From NCBI GenBank assembly GCA_052145115.1, contig JBKQPG010000028.1, positions 124,001-188,000 on the forward strand: a DNA stretch of 64,000 nucleotides, read 5' to 3'. The stretch comes from CAIVVT01 sp052145115. Its GTDB lineage: Bacteria; Acidobacteriota; Terriglobia; Bryobacterales; Bryobacteraceae. The notes beneath the pieces are model-generated. The model made no database searches and was not told the origin of the DNA. It was given only the letters and a program-made list of their open reading frames with translations. Every line of letters begins with the position of its first letter. Position 1 is the stretch's first letter. A program made the translations under genes and the position numbers. This document shows positions 8,340 through 16,673 of the stretch, in pieces.

Positions 8340-9059
8340 TCAGCGCGGAGTGGCTGCGGCGGCGGCGCGGACGTTCTTCCAATAGAGTTCGATGACGCGC
8401 TCGACGTAGGACTGGGTCTCGGGGTAGGGCGGCACGCCGCCGAAGCGCTCGACCGCGCCGACGCCGGCGTTGTAGGCGGCCAGCGCCCGGCGCACGCCGT
8501 TTTCGGTGTCCTGGTACTTGAGCAGGAGTTCGCGCAGCAGGCGCGTGCCGGCGTCGATATTCTGGACGACGTTGGCGGGGTCGGCGTCGAGCTGGCGGGC
8601 GGTGCCGGGCATGAGCTGCATCACGCCGATGGCGCCTTTGGGCGAGATGGCCGAGGCGCGATAGCCCGACTCGGCCTGGGCGACGCTGTGGACAATGGCC
8701 GGCGGCAGGCCGTAGCGCAGGGCGGCGTCGGTGAGCAGGTCCTGGACGGGGCGCTCGCCGGCTGCGGACGAGGCGGCTGGCGGTGCAGCGGCGGAGGGCT
8801 GGGGCAGGCCGGCCGGTGCGTCGGGGGCCTGCGGCGGCTCGGGCATCTTCTCAATCGAGATGACGCGCGCGGCATCCAGCTCGATACTGCCGCCGCCGGC
8901 GGTGTAAAGAACCAGGCGGCCATCCTGGCGCTCGGTGCGCTCGGCGTTGAGCCGCATGCCGTTGTCGAGCACGACCTGCTCAGCGGCAGTGAGCAAGCCG
9001 GCCAGGGCCAGGCACAGGATCAACGTTCTGGCTGCACGACGGCGCATGCTTTCCTTCAT
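8340..9059 (-). CDS. Lytic murein transglycosylase, SLT family
   Basis: This 239-residue secreted protein cleaves the glycan strand of peptidoglycan, forming 1,6-anhydro ends. The signal peptide is at about 1-26. A small domain follows (residues 27-75, VVLDNGMRLNAERTERQDGRLVLYTAGGGSIEL), then a proline/alanine linker, then the SLT domain at about 105-225. That domain shows AQAESGYRASAISPKGAIG with catalytic Glu130, MQLMPGTA, and NIDAGTRLLRELL...LAAYNAGVGAV. The start at 9059 is chosen before the signal peptide; 9047 is a second option. Confidence 0.9.
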   Translation of the reverse strand: MKESMRRRAARTLILCLALAGLLTAAEQVVLDNGMRLNAERTERQDGRLVLYTAGGGSIELDAARVISIEKMPEPPQAPDAPAGLPQPSAAAPPAASSAAGERPVQDLLTDAALRYGLPPAIVHSVAQAESGYRASAISPKGAIGVMQLMPGTARQLDADPANVVQNIDAGTRLLRELLLKYQDTENGVRRALAAYNAGVGAVERFGGVPPYPETQSYVERVIELYWKNVRAAAAATPR

Positions 9060-9351
9060 CTTAAGACGTCGCACCTCGGCGGCGCGTGGAGCGCGCCGCG
9101 CAGGAGCACGAAAACAAAAAAGGAGGAACAAAGCCAAATATCGAGTTTGGCCTTTAGATTCATTGATTTGAGTGGCTATCCAAGGATAGTTCGGGGCATT
9201 TTATGTGCGATTGTCAAAGAACGCAGGACGGCAAGAGCGCGTTCGGCGGCCGATTGGGCCGGAGTCGCGTAAGCCGCTCTCTATCAATAGGATAGAGGGT
9301 AGTGTCAAGCGTTTCCGGGGGTGGGGCGAAAGTAAGATTAAGCGCGGCGAG

Positions 9352-9380
9352 GGGCCAAATTCGACACTTTTCGACACAAG
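9352..9380 (+). repeat. GGCCAAA-CGACA repeat, copy A1
   Basis: GGCCAAATTCGACACTTTTC followed by GACACAAG matches copy A2 at 9463-9489 (GGCCAAACGCGACATTTC followed by GACACGACA) apart from one 2-nt length difference and a few substitutions. The two copies lie in the same orientation 110 bp apart. A1 overlaps an interrupted palindrome with arms GACACTT (9363-9369) and AAGTGTC (9378-9384) around TTCGACAC. Confidence 0.6.
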
Positions 9381-9401
9381 TGTCTAATTCTGGGGTGAAA
9401 A

Positions 9402-9418
9402 CGCGACAGGGTGTCGCG
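9402..9418. repeat. Inverted repeat CGCGACA/TGTCGCG
   Basis: Perfect 7-bp arms CGCGACA (9402-9408) and TGTCGCG (9412-9418) flank GGG. It lies between the A1 and A2 repeats and shares their CGACA core. It may be an operator or a transposase binding site. Confidence 0.5.
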
Positions 9419-9462
9419 GAGAGTAGGTCTATTGTTTACAGTCAGGAAGCGGCCGGGCAGGA

Positions 9463-9489
9463 GGCCAAACGCGACATTTCGACACGACA
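9463..9489 (+). repeat. GGCCAAA-CGACA repeat, copy A2
   Basis: This is the second copy of the A1 unit. Its 18-bp core CGACATTTCGACACGACA (9472-9489) recurs exactly at 40093-40110, 31 kb away, again in a gene-free gap. Confidence 0.6.
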
Positions 9490-9861
9490 GTGCCGCCGGG
9501 AGGCGCCGGGGCGGTTTCTTAATGATATGTTCGCCCAGAAGAAGGCGTGACCGGGGGTGGGTCCGGCAGTGAGGGGGTGGCAGCGGCGCGCGATAGGGCC
9601 GCATTCACTTCGTTGTGCTGGGCCCAGAGGGCACCCCCCGTCCTCGACGTAGCAGTCAAGTACGCCTGCGGGCGGAGGGTCGTCCGGCGCGGCGGTTGTA
9701 CGGCAGCATCGTGCCGCGGGTCGCGTCGAGCGAGCGTTGAGGTTGACCCTGCGCCGGACCTGACCCCGGGCGGCGCTGGCCAGCGTTCGGCCGGTCTTGC
9801 GCTTGCAGGAATATGATGATGTGTTGTCGTTGAGCGGCTTGACGCCGGAAGGAGAAGCACA

Positions 9862-10854
9862 ATGGACGAGACGATCCAGGAGGACCTGCATCCCGAGGAG
9901 CAGGGCAGGCTGCCCGTTTACCATGTCGAGGCTGGCTCCATCCCCGAAGCCTATTACGAGGCGCTCAAGGCGGTTCATTTTGGCGGCCACGTTTTGCGCA
10001 CCCAGTATGACCGCAAGGATTCGGATGGCAACTTCATCGACCCGCCGGGCAGGGACGCCAGAGTCAGCATCCGCATCCGCGATCCATTCGCCCAGCCGCG
10101 ATATCCGGTGCTCAGCTATTGTGAACGGGGCAAGTACATCGCCGAGTTCCTGGGCGCCAAGGATCATCTGGTGGTTCCTTACTCTGAACTGTTGCGCAGG
10201 GTTCGCCAGGGGGAGGAGTTCGAAGCCACCGAATGGCCGTACTGCTACCATCAGCGGCTGACTGCTTATCCGCGGTCAGACGGGAGCACCATGGACCAGC
10301 TCGAACTGATCCTGGACAAACTCGCCCGGGACCCCATCACACGCCGCGCGGTGGCAAGCACGCGAGTGCCTGAAATCGACCTTTTCATGGCTTCCGATAT
10401 GCCTTGCCTGGGCGAAGTTCAACTGCGGTCGATTCAGGATGAGCAGGGACGGCTGGTGCTGAATATGCATGCCATGTGGCGCAGCCGCGATCTGTTCAAG
10501 GCGTGGGGCGACAATCTGATCGGGATCACCAATCTGCAGGCGCGGCTGGCCGCGCGGCTGGCGGAGAAGACGGGCCGGGAGGTGCTGGTGGGCCCCTACA
10601 GCGAGTCGAACGGATCGCTGCACATTTACGGACAGGACTACAAGTCCAAAGGCATGGACAGATTCTTCACGCGCTTCCCAACCTGCGAATCGTTCGTGCG
10701 ACGGGCGCGTTCGAGCAAGGACCTGTGCGAGATGGAGATCATCCCCCAACTCGAGGATCTGCTCAAGGAAACCACCTGGAGGTTTCCACCCCACGCGCTG
10801 AGCCTGATGCAGGAAATGATCGACGACTACCGCTCCGGCCGCTACACCCCGTGA
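9862..10854 (+). CDS. Thymidylate-synthase-fold protein, atypical
   Basis: This 330-residue protein carries the thymidylate synthase order of motifs: DQLELILDKLARDPITRRA (about 149-167; the double arginine binds phosphate), then DMPCLGEVQ with the catalytic-type cysteine near 186, MWRSRDLFKAWGDNLIGI (the RS.D box and the asparagine that reads uracil), and SLHIYGQDY (H.Y motif). The histidine after the catalytic cysteine of classical ThyA is replaced by leucine, and the usual C-terminal folate tail is not evident. It may make dTMP as an archaeal-like ThyA or a related pyrimidine C5-modifying enzyme. It stands alone between a repeat-rich gap and a tRNA fragment, which suggests acquisition. GGAAGGAGAAGC precedes the ATG. 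Confidence 0.7.
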   Translation: MDETIQEDLHPEEQGRLPVYHVEAGSIPEAYYEALKAVHFGGHVLRTQYDRKDSDGNFIDPPGRDARVSIRIRDPFAQPRYPVLSYCERGKYIAEFLGAKDHLVVPYSELLRRVRQGEEFEATEWPYCYHQRLTAYPRSDGSTMDQLELILDKLARDPITRRAVASTRVPEIDLFMASDMPCLGEVQLRSIQDEQGRLVLNMHAMWRSRDLFKAWGDNLIGITNLQARLAARLAEKTGREVLVGPYSESNGSLHIYGQDYKSKGMDRFFTRFPTCESFVRRARSSKDLCEMEIIPQLEDLLKETTWRFPPHALSLMQEMIDDYRSGRYTP

Positions 10855-10878
10855 AAACACGGGTCTTGAATGGGTTAT

Positions 10879-10906
10879 TGGAGTGGGAGACGGGGCTCGA
10901 ACCCGC
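10879..10906 (-). pseudogene. tRNA 3'-end fragment (acceptor and T arm only)
   Basis: The minus strand reads a T arm GCGGG-TTCGAGC-CCCGT, then CTCCCAC, one base and CCA. No matching GTGGGAG 5' acceptor strand or anticodon arm lies in the next 90 bases, so this is a fragment and not a tRNA. It abuts copy 1 of the 110-bp repeat exactly at the T-stem. Such fragments are typical scars of elements that integrate at tRNA 3' ends. Confidence 0.5.
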
Positions 10907-11013
10907 GACGTTCAGAGGCTGTCGATCAAGCGCCGCGGCCCTCGGTGTGCCTGTCCGGGAGTGGCTTTATTGCGGCCGGACGCGACGGGATACGTATTCC
11001 GAAACAAGTCTAG
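10904..11013. repeat. 110-bp direct repeat, copy 1
   Basis: It runs from CGCGACGTTCAGAGGC to AACAAGTCTAG and is about 90 percent identical to 12652-12763. The first 42 bases are identical; after that there are about eight substitutions and a 2-nt indel. On the minus strand it begins CTAGACTTGTTTCGG. The two copies lie in the same orientation around an M20 amidohydrolase gene. Confidence 0.85.
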
Positions 11014-11065
11014 TGCACGCGAGACGGGCCGGGCGTCCGCCTTTTCGGCAGCGGCCGGGCTGGCC

Positions 11066-12433
11066 CTAGCGATTCGAACTGGCCTCGGGCTGCGTCAGCC
11101 GGTGGAGATCGGCGGCCGATGCGTTGAGAAGATCGCGCAGCACGGCCACTTCCGCGCGGATGGCGGTGCGCAGCGCGGGGTCGAGGTCGGGGGCGAAGAG
11201 CGGGGAGTGATTGGACGGCAGCGCGTGGCCGGAGGCCTGGGCCTGTGCAAACTTGCGGGGTTCCGCTCCCCCCAGGACGAAGTAGAACGACGGAATGCCG
11301 GCTTCCACAAAGCGGGAATAGTCCTCCGAGGCCAGTGACGGTTCGGCGATTACGGTGTTATCCTTGCCGAGCTTCGATTCCAAGACCGCCTGCAGGCGGC
11401 GCGCGAGGGCAGGATCGTTGTACACGGCGTCGGTGGTCTCGAAATGCTCGATCAAAGGCATGCGCGGCGCGCCGGCGGCCGCGGCTTCGGCCTCTGTGAT
11501 GCGCGTGATGGCCGCGAGGAGCTGCTGGCGGACCTGGGGCTTGTAGCTGCGGACCGACAGCCCCATTTCGGCCTGGTCGGAGATGATGTTGTTCTTTGTG
11601 CCGGCGTGGAGATAGCCGACGGTCACGACGGCCGTTTCCCCGGGCTTGATTTCACGCGCCACGATGGTCTGCAGCGCGACGACGGTCCGGGCGGCAAGGA
11701 CTACGGGATCCACGGTGGTGTCGGGCCGGGAGCCGTGGCCTCCCTGGCCGTAGATGGTGATGCGCAGGGAGTCGGCATTTGAATATCGATAGCCCGAGCC
11801 TAGGCCGACCTTCCCGGCGGGCAATTCGTTGAAGACGTGCAAAGCGACGCCGATGTCGGGCTTGGGGAAGCGCGTCAGGAAGCCGTCGGCGAGCATGCGC
11901 CGGGCGCCCGAGATCGCTTCCTCAGACGGCTGGCCGATCAGCATCAAAGTGCCGTGCCAGGTGTCGCGGCTGTGGGCCATGATGGCGGCGGCAGCGAAAA
12001 GGGAGGCCATGTGCAGGTCGTGCCCGCAGGCATGCATGACGCCGACCTCCTGGCCGGAGTCGTCTTTGACGCGGACTTTGCTGGCATAGGGCAGGCCGGT
12101 TTTTTCTTCCACGGGCAGCGCGTCCAGCTCGGTGCGCAGCATGATGGTCGGCCCGGGGCCATTCGCCAGGAGCGCCACGATCCCGGCGCCGCCAACGTGT
12201 TCCGTGACGGCGTAGCCCAGGCGGCGGAGACGGCCGGCCAGTTTGGAGGCGGTTTGGATCTCGTGCCCGGATAGCTCGGGACTCTGATGCAGATCGAGGT
12301 AGAACGCGCGCGCGTCGCCGAACACGGTGTCAAGCTCGGATGATGACGCGGGAGCTTGCCCCCACGCGGAAGCGCTCAAGAACACCAGCAGGAGGAGCCG
12401 AGGGGATCTGAATCTGTAATGTGACGGTCGCAT
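11066..12433 (-). CDS. M20 family amidohydrolase, exported
   Basis: The product is a 455-residue zinc amidohydrolase of the M20D type (IAA-amino-acid hydrolase, hippuricase or N-acyl-amino-acid hydrolase group) with a signal peptide (RLLLLVFLSASAWGQ). Metal-binding blocks are MLRTELDALP (about 98-107), HACGHDLHM (134-142), GQPSEEA and the later ALHVFNELPAG. A dimerisation domain sits between (GQGGHGSRPDTTVDPV). It probably releases amino acids or aromatic acids from N-acyl conjugates in the periplasm. The start at 12433 gives a clean signal peptide. It is flanked on both sides by copies of a 110-bp direct repeat. Confidence 0.88.
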   Translation of the reverse strand: MRPSHYRFRSPRLLLLVFLSASAWGQAPASSSELDTVFGDARAFYLDLHQSPELSGHEIQTASKLAGRLRRLGYAVTEHVGGAGIVALLANGPGPTIMLRTELDALPVEEKTGLPYASKVRVKDDSGQEVGVMHACGHDLHMASLFAAAAIMAHSRDTWHGTLMLIGQPSEEAISGARRMLADGFLTRFPKPDIGVALHVFNELPAGKVGLGSGYRYSNADSLRITIYGQGGHGSRPDTTVDPVVLAARTVVALQTIVAREIKPGETAVVTVGYLHAGTKNNIISDQAEMGLSVRSYKPQVRQQLLAAITRITEAEAAAAGAPRMPLIEHFETTDAVYNDPALARRLQAVLESKLGKDNTVIAEPSLASEDYSRFVEAGIPSFYFVLGGAEPRKFAQAQASGHALPSNHSPLFAPDLDPALRTAIRAEVAVLRDLLNASAADLHRLTQPEASSNR

Positions 12434-12813
12434 GGTTCTGTCGATGATAGCGGACTCAGGGGTGCAACTCAATGGACGGGACAGGCCGCGGTTCCATTGA
12501 GATCTCGCTCCTCACAAGGAGGAAAATCCAAACACGGGCGAGCAGTGATGCTAGAGCAGATTCGCAGTTTCTGTGAACTCGGCCTGCGCGGGTTGGGTGG
12601 CCGGAGGGGACACTCTGCGCGTGCCGCGGCGGCACGCTTGGGTTCCCTCGGCGCGACGTTCAGAGGCTGTCGATCAAGCGCCGCGGCCCTCGGCGTCCCC
12701 GTCCGGGAGTGGCCTCATTGCGGCCGGACGCGACGGGCTACACTTATCCCGAAACAGGTCTAGGTAGACGAAAATCTATCTCCGACAGACTCGTGGACTG
12801 CCCCCATTGGCCG
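12434..12813. other. Gene-free gap containing repeat copy 2
   Basis: No gene was seen in these 380 bases. Besides the 112-bp repeat copy, it holds two short hairpins: CTCCT/AGGAG near 12510 and GTGCCG-CGG-CGGCAC near 12621-12635. Confidence 0.6.
12652..12763. repeat. 110-bp direct repeat, copy 2
   Basis: This copy is in the same orientation as 10904-11013 and about 90 percent identical, ending AACAGGTCTAG. On the minus strand it begins CTAGACCTGTTTCGGG, which resembles the CTAG-GGCCTGTTCGCG end of the putative MITE at 1891. Confidence 0.85.
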
Positions 12814-14085
12814 TTAAATGAACTTGTACTCGCCCGGAACGGGGAAAGGCGTGAGGGGCCATTTCATGTTGTAGTCGTAGTCGCCTTTGGGGAAGAGGTC
12901 GAGCTGCGAGTTCATGATCATGTCCCAGGTGATCATCTGGCCGGAGTAGGCGGCCTCGCGGGCCATGATGCAGGTCATGGTGCTTTCGGCGACCGGCATG
13001 GCTTCATTGACGTAGGGCCCGTCGCCGCGGATGGATTTCAGAAGCTTGCCGTGCTCGTTGGGGTAGCCGGGCGCGCCATGGGTCTGATTCCAGGTCATGC
13101 GCTGTTTGGTGGTGAGGACCTCTTCGTTGACGCGATCGAAACTGTTGGGATACTGGCGGCAATAGCTGGACATGTGCACGCCGTTGGCGTATTCGAAGTC
13201 CGTGGAGACGTGGTCGTAGATGTTGCCGTAAATCTCGGTGCCCTTGGGGCGCCAGGCGGCGCCGCCGCTGGCCCAGCACTTGACCGGATGCGTTTGCATG
13301 ATCCAGTTGCAGACGTCGATGTTGTGGAGGTGCTGCTCAACGACCTGGTCGCCGCAGATCCACAGGTTGGAATACCAGTTGCGGTGCTGCCACTCGAAGT
13401 CGCCCCAGCCTTCCTTGCGGCCGTTGGGGTTCTGGATGACCGGCCGGTCGAGCCAGTAGGCGTAGAGCGCGAGCACTTCGCCGAGGTCGCCATTGCGGAG
13501 TTTGGCGATCATGTCGATGTAGAAGGGATCGCTGTGGCGCTGCGCGCCGCTGACCACGGTCAGTTTTTTCTCCTCCGAGATTTTGGCGGCGGCCATGAAG
13601 CGGCGGACGTGGACCGGGTCGGTGCCGAAGGGCTTTTCGCAGAAGACGTGTTTGCCCGCTTCGATGGCGGCCTCGAAGTGAATCGGACGCCAGGCCGGCG
13701 GAGTGGCGAGGAAGACGATATCGACGCCGGAGCCGATCAACTTCTTATAAGCGTCGAAACCGACGAAGTGCATGTCGGGCGCGACCTTGATGCGGTCCTG
13801 GAAGGGCTGCATCTCGGGGCGCTCCTGGAGGTGCTTGAGGCTGGCTTCGAGATGATCCTCGAAGAGATCGGCCATGGCGACGAGCTCGGTGCGCGGGTCA
13901 CCGACCATCGTGTTGTAGACGGCTTCGGTGCCACGCGAGCCGCAGCCGACCAAGCCGACTTTCAGCTTTTCGGCGCCCCAGCCGCGGACCAGTTGCGGCT
14001 CGACGATGGTGAAGGCCGCGGCCGCGGTGGCGGCGGAGCCGGTCAGGAAGGACCGGCGCGATGTGGCGGAGGGTGAGGTGTTCAT
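12814..14085 (-). CDS. Gfo/Idh/MocA oxidoreductase, Tat-exported
   Basis: The 423-residue protein starts with a Tat signal (TSRRSFLTGSAATAAAAF) followed by an NAD(P)-binding Rossmann fold (LKVGLVGCGSRG at about 42-53). The family lysine motif is EKPF (FCEKPFGTDPVHV, about 135-147), and the substrate domain includes CGDQVVEQHLHNIDVCNWIM. Such enzymes oxidise, reduce or hydrolyse sugars and glycosides with bound NAD; exported versions are abundant in polysaccharide-degrading Acidobacteria and Planctomycetes. The substrate is unknown. ATG 14085 is chosen because the Tat signal begins there. Confidence 0.88.
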   Translation of the reverse strand: MNTSPSATSRRSFLTGSAATAAAAFTIVEPQLVRGWGAEKLKVGLVGCGSRGTEAVYNTMVGDPRTELVAMADLFEDHLEASLKHLQERPEMQPFQDRIKVAPDMHFVGFDAYKKLIGSGVDIVFLATPPAWRPIHFEAAIEAGKHVFCEKPFGTDPVHVRRFMAAAKISEEKKLTVVSGAQRHSDPFYIDMIAKLRNGDLGEVLALYAYWLDRPVIQNPNGRKEGWGDFEWQHRNWYSNLWICGDQVVEQHLHNIDVCNWIMQTHPVKCWASGGAAWRPKGTEIYGNIYDHVSTDFEYANGVHMSSYCRQYPNSFDRVNEEVLTTKQRMTWNQTHGAPGYPNEHGKLLKSIRGDGPYVNEAMPVAESTMTCIMAREAAYSGQMITWDMIMNSQLDLFPKGDYDYNMKWPLTPFPVPGEYKFI

Positions 14086-14243
14086 GAGGATGGCACAATG
14101 GCCGCTCACATTCTATATCTTGGTAGGGTGAAACGTGAGCACGGCCGCGTGTTTCGAGACAGGCGCGCGGCGCAATGTCCGCCCGCCGCACGGCTTTCCC
14201 ACAGGGCCGGAAGAGCGCGGACGTGTATTAAAGGAAACACCTG

Positions 14244-15659
14244 ATGAGTGAGTTCGACATGCCGCCGGAGGAGTTCCGGCGCTTTGGCTACGAGGTCGTG
14301 GATTGGATCGCGTCGTACCGGGCGAAGGTGGGGGACATGCCGGTGTTGCCCAAGCTACAGCCGGGGGACGTGATGGATGCGCTGCCGCGCTCGGCGCCGG
14401 ACGAGCCGGAGCCGATGGAGCAGATCCTGGCCGATTTTCAGCGCCAGATCGTGCCGGCGCTGAGCCTGTGGAACCATCCGCGATTCCACGCCTATTTCGC
14501 CAACAGCGCGGCGGGGCCGGGCATCCTGGCGGAGGCGCTGGCAGCGACGGTGAACACAAACGGCATGCTGTGGAAGTCCTCGCCGGGGCAGGTGGAACTG
14601 GAGCAAGTGGTGCTCAACTGGCTGCGGCAATGGCTCGGTCTGGGGGAGGAATTCTTCGGCGAGATCATGGATACGGCGTCGACGTCCACGATGCAGGCCA
14701 TCGCGGCGGCGCGCGTGCAGGCCGACCCGGAGCTGCGCAAGCGGGGCGCGCGGACGGGGATGGTGGTGTACGCGTCGGAGCATGCGCACTCGTCGGTGGA
14801 GAAGGGCGCGCTGGCGCTGGGCATCGGGCAGGAGAACGTGCGCAAGATCGGCGTGGACGCGGAGTACCGCATGGCGCCGGGGCTGCTGCAGGCGGCGATC
14901 ACGACGGACCGCGAAATGGGGCTGACGCCGTTCTGCGTAGTCTCGACGGTGGGTACGACGTCGGTCAGCAGCATCGATCCGGTGGCGGCGAATCAGCAGA
15001 TCGCGGAAGCCGAGGGGCTGTGGCATCACGTGGACGCGGCGTACGCCGGGCCGGCGGCGATATTGGAGGAGAACCGGTGGATGCTGGAGGGCGCCAAAAG
15101 AGCGGATTCGCTGGTGCTGAACCCGCACAAGTGGCTGTTCGCGCCGATGGACTGCAGCGTGTTCTACTGCCGCAAGCCGGAGATGCTGCGGCGGGCGTTT
15201 TCGCTGGTGCCGGAGTATCTGCGGACCAACGACAACGAGCGCGCGATCAACTTCATGGACTACGGCGTGGCGTTGGGGCGGCGCTTCCGGGCGCTCAAGC
15301 TGTGGTTCATCTTCCGCTACTTCGGGCGAAAGAAGATCGAGCAGATTCTGCGGCAGCACATCGCGCTGGCGGGGGAGCTGGCCGAGGCCGTGCGGGCCGA
15401 CGGACGCTTCGAAATGGTGGCACCGGCGCCGTTGTCGCTGGTGTGCTTCCGCTACCGGGGCAGCGACGACGACAACCGGCTGCTGATCGAGCGTCTCAAC
15501 GACACGGGGCTGGCATTCCTGGCCGGGAACGTGCTGGACGGGCGATTCGTCATCCGCTACGCCATCGGCAATATCGGGACGACGCGCGAGGACATACAAA
15601 TGGTCTGGGCGAAGATCCAGGAATTGGCCGGGCAACTGCACGAGACGGGCGCCGCTTGA
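14244..15659 (+). CDS. Aromatic-L-amino-acid decarboxylase type, PLP
   Basis: This is a 471-residue group II pyridoxal-phosphate decarboxylase. The cofactor lysine lies in NPHKW (Lys296). Upstream are the PLP-stacking histidine (YASEHAHSSVEKGA), the phosphate contact TASTSTMQAIAAAR and the DAAYAG aspartate motif. SLWNHPRFHAYF near the N-terminus is typical of tryptophan/tyrosine/DOPA decarboxylases. It should decarboxylate an aromatic amino acid in the cytosol to the amine; which one cannot be read from sequence. It starts the plus-strand run with the DUF4380, hydrolase and RidA genes. Confidence 0.88.
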   Translation: MSEFDMPPEEFRRFGYEVVDWIASYRAKVGDMPVLPKLQPGDVMDALPRSAPDEPEPMEQILADFQRQIVPALSLWNHPRFHAYFANSAAGPGILAEALAATVNTNGMLWKSSPGQVELEQVVLNWLRQWLGLGEEFFGEIMDTASTSTMQAIAAARVQADPELRKRGARTGMVVYASEHAHSSVEKGALALGIGQENVRKIGVDAEYRMAPGLLQAAITTDREMGLTPFCVVSTVGTTSVSSIDPVAANQQIAEAEGLWHHVDAAYAGPAAILEENRWMLEGAKRADSLVLNPHKWLFAPMDCSVFYCRKPEMLRRAFSLVPEYLRTNDNERAINFMDYGVALGRRFRALKLWFIFRYFGRKKIEQILRQHIALAGELAEAVRADGRFEMVAPAPLSLVCFRYRGSDDDNRLLIERLNDTGLAFLAGNVLDGRFVIRYAIGNIGTTREDIQMVWAKIQELAGQLHETGAA

Positions 15660-15693
15660 CGCTCGAACCGGGATCAGGAAAGAATAAGCTGCG

Positions 15694-16656
15694 ATGCTGA
15701 AAACCGCGAGTTTGCTGCTGTTGGGAACATTCATCATGAACGCTGAAGTGCGCATCGAGAAGACGGCCTATCACGGCTGGCCGAACTGTTACCGGGTGAG
15801 CAACGGAGAGATCGAGCTGATCGTGACCTCGGACATCGGTCCGCGCGTCATGCGGCTGGGCTTTCCGGGCGGACAGAACTTCTTCTGGGAAGAGCCGGCG
15901 ACGGTCGGCAAATCGGGCGAGCCGGCGTGGGTGAAACGCGGCGGGCACCGCGTGTGGGTGGGACCGGAGGACCTGAAGTTCACCTACCCGCCGGACAACG
16001 GGCCGGTGGACGTGAGGGCGCAGGGCGGCGTGCTGATCGCGACCGAGCCGGTGGAGAAGGAGACGGGCATCGAGAAGCAGATCGAGATCCGCATGGACTC
16101 GGACGGCACGGGCGTGACGGTGATTCACCGGCTCAGGAACGCGGGGATCATGCCGCTGGAGTACGCGGCGTGGGCGCTGACGATGATGGCGCAGGGCGGG
16201 ACCGCGATCACGGGGTTTCCGCCGCGCGGCACGCACGAGGAGTACCTGCAGCCGACCAATCCGGTGGTGATGTGGGCGTACACGGATTTCAGCGACTCGC
16301 GCTGGAAGTTCCTCACGAAATACGTCACGCTGCGGCAGGATCCGTCGAACGCCAACGCGCAGAAGCTGGGCACGTTCAACACGAAGGCGTGGGTGGCGTA
16401 TGCGCTGAACGGCGAGCTGTTCATCAAGCGCGCCAGCGGCGACCCGGCCAAGACGTACCCCGATTTCCAGTGCAACCTGGAGATGTTCACGAACAACGAG
16501 TTCCTGGAGATTGAGACGCTCGGGCCGATCACCAAAGTGCCGGCGGGCGCGGTGGTGGAACACACGGAGCGCTGGAGCCTGCACAAGAACGTGCACCTGA
16601 GCGCGATCAGCGACGCCGAGATCGACCGGGCGGTGCGGCCGCTGGTGGGCCACTGA
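15694..16656 (+). CDS. DUF4380 family protein
   Basis: The product has 320 residues and a short hydrophobic N-terminus (MLKTASLLLLGTFIMNAEV, possible signal peptide). The body matches my memory of the DUF4380 family: GWPNCYRVSNGEIELIVTSDIGPRVMRLGFPGGQNFF, then GGHRVWVGPED and GFPPRGTH. The fold of this family is thought to be like aldose epimerases. No catalytic residues can be assigned. It is 34 bp downstream of the decarboxylase gene in the same direction. Confidence 0.75.
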   Translation: MLKTASLLLLGTFIMNAEVRIEKTAYHGWPNCYRVSNGEIELIVTSDIGPRVMRLGFPGGQNFFWEEPATVGKSGEPAWVKRGGHRVWVGPEDLKFTYPPDNGPVDVRAQGGVLIATEPVEKETGIEKQIEIRMDSDGTGVTVIHRLRNAGIMPLEYAAWALTMMAQGGTAITGFPPRGTHEEYLQPTNPVVMWAYTDFSDSRWKFLTKYVTLRQDPSNANAQKLGTFNTKAWVAYALNGELFIKRASGDPAKTYPDFQCNLEMFTNNEFLEIETLGPITKVPAGAVVEHTERWSLHKNVHLSAISDAEIDRAVRPLVGH

Positions 16657-16673
16657 GCCGCGTTTCCCAACAA

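Larger units (their letters stand above)
9060..9861. other. Gene-free gap with CGACA-type repeats
   Basis: There are about 800 bases without a credible gene; open frames here have no recognisable product. The left part (9060-9500) is unusually rich in structured motifs: GCCAAA/TTTGGC inverted at 9133-9151, the interrupted palindrome at 9361-9385, CGCGACA-GGG-TGTCGCG at 9402-9418 and a CGACATTTCGACACGACA copy at 9472-9489. The right part (9500-9861) is GC-rich, and I see no RNA gene in it. Confidence 0.7.

Noticed and set aside
9060..9861. Possible structural RNA or CRISPR in the gap
   Set aside because: Repeats are few, unevenly spaced and lack spacers of equal length; no RNase P, tmRNA or SRP RNA core sequence was recognised.
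10883..11338. Plus-strand open frames starting ETGLEPATF or GDGARTRDV
   Set aside because: They are translations of the tRNA fragment and the 110-bp repeat, continuing opposite the M20 gene. Not real proteins.
12709..14076. 455-codon plus-strand frame
   Set aside because: Shadow opposite the Gfo/Idh gene; valine/glycine/aspartate-rich with no motif.
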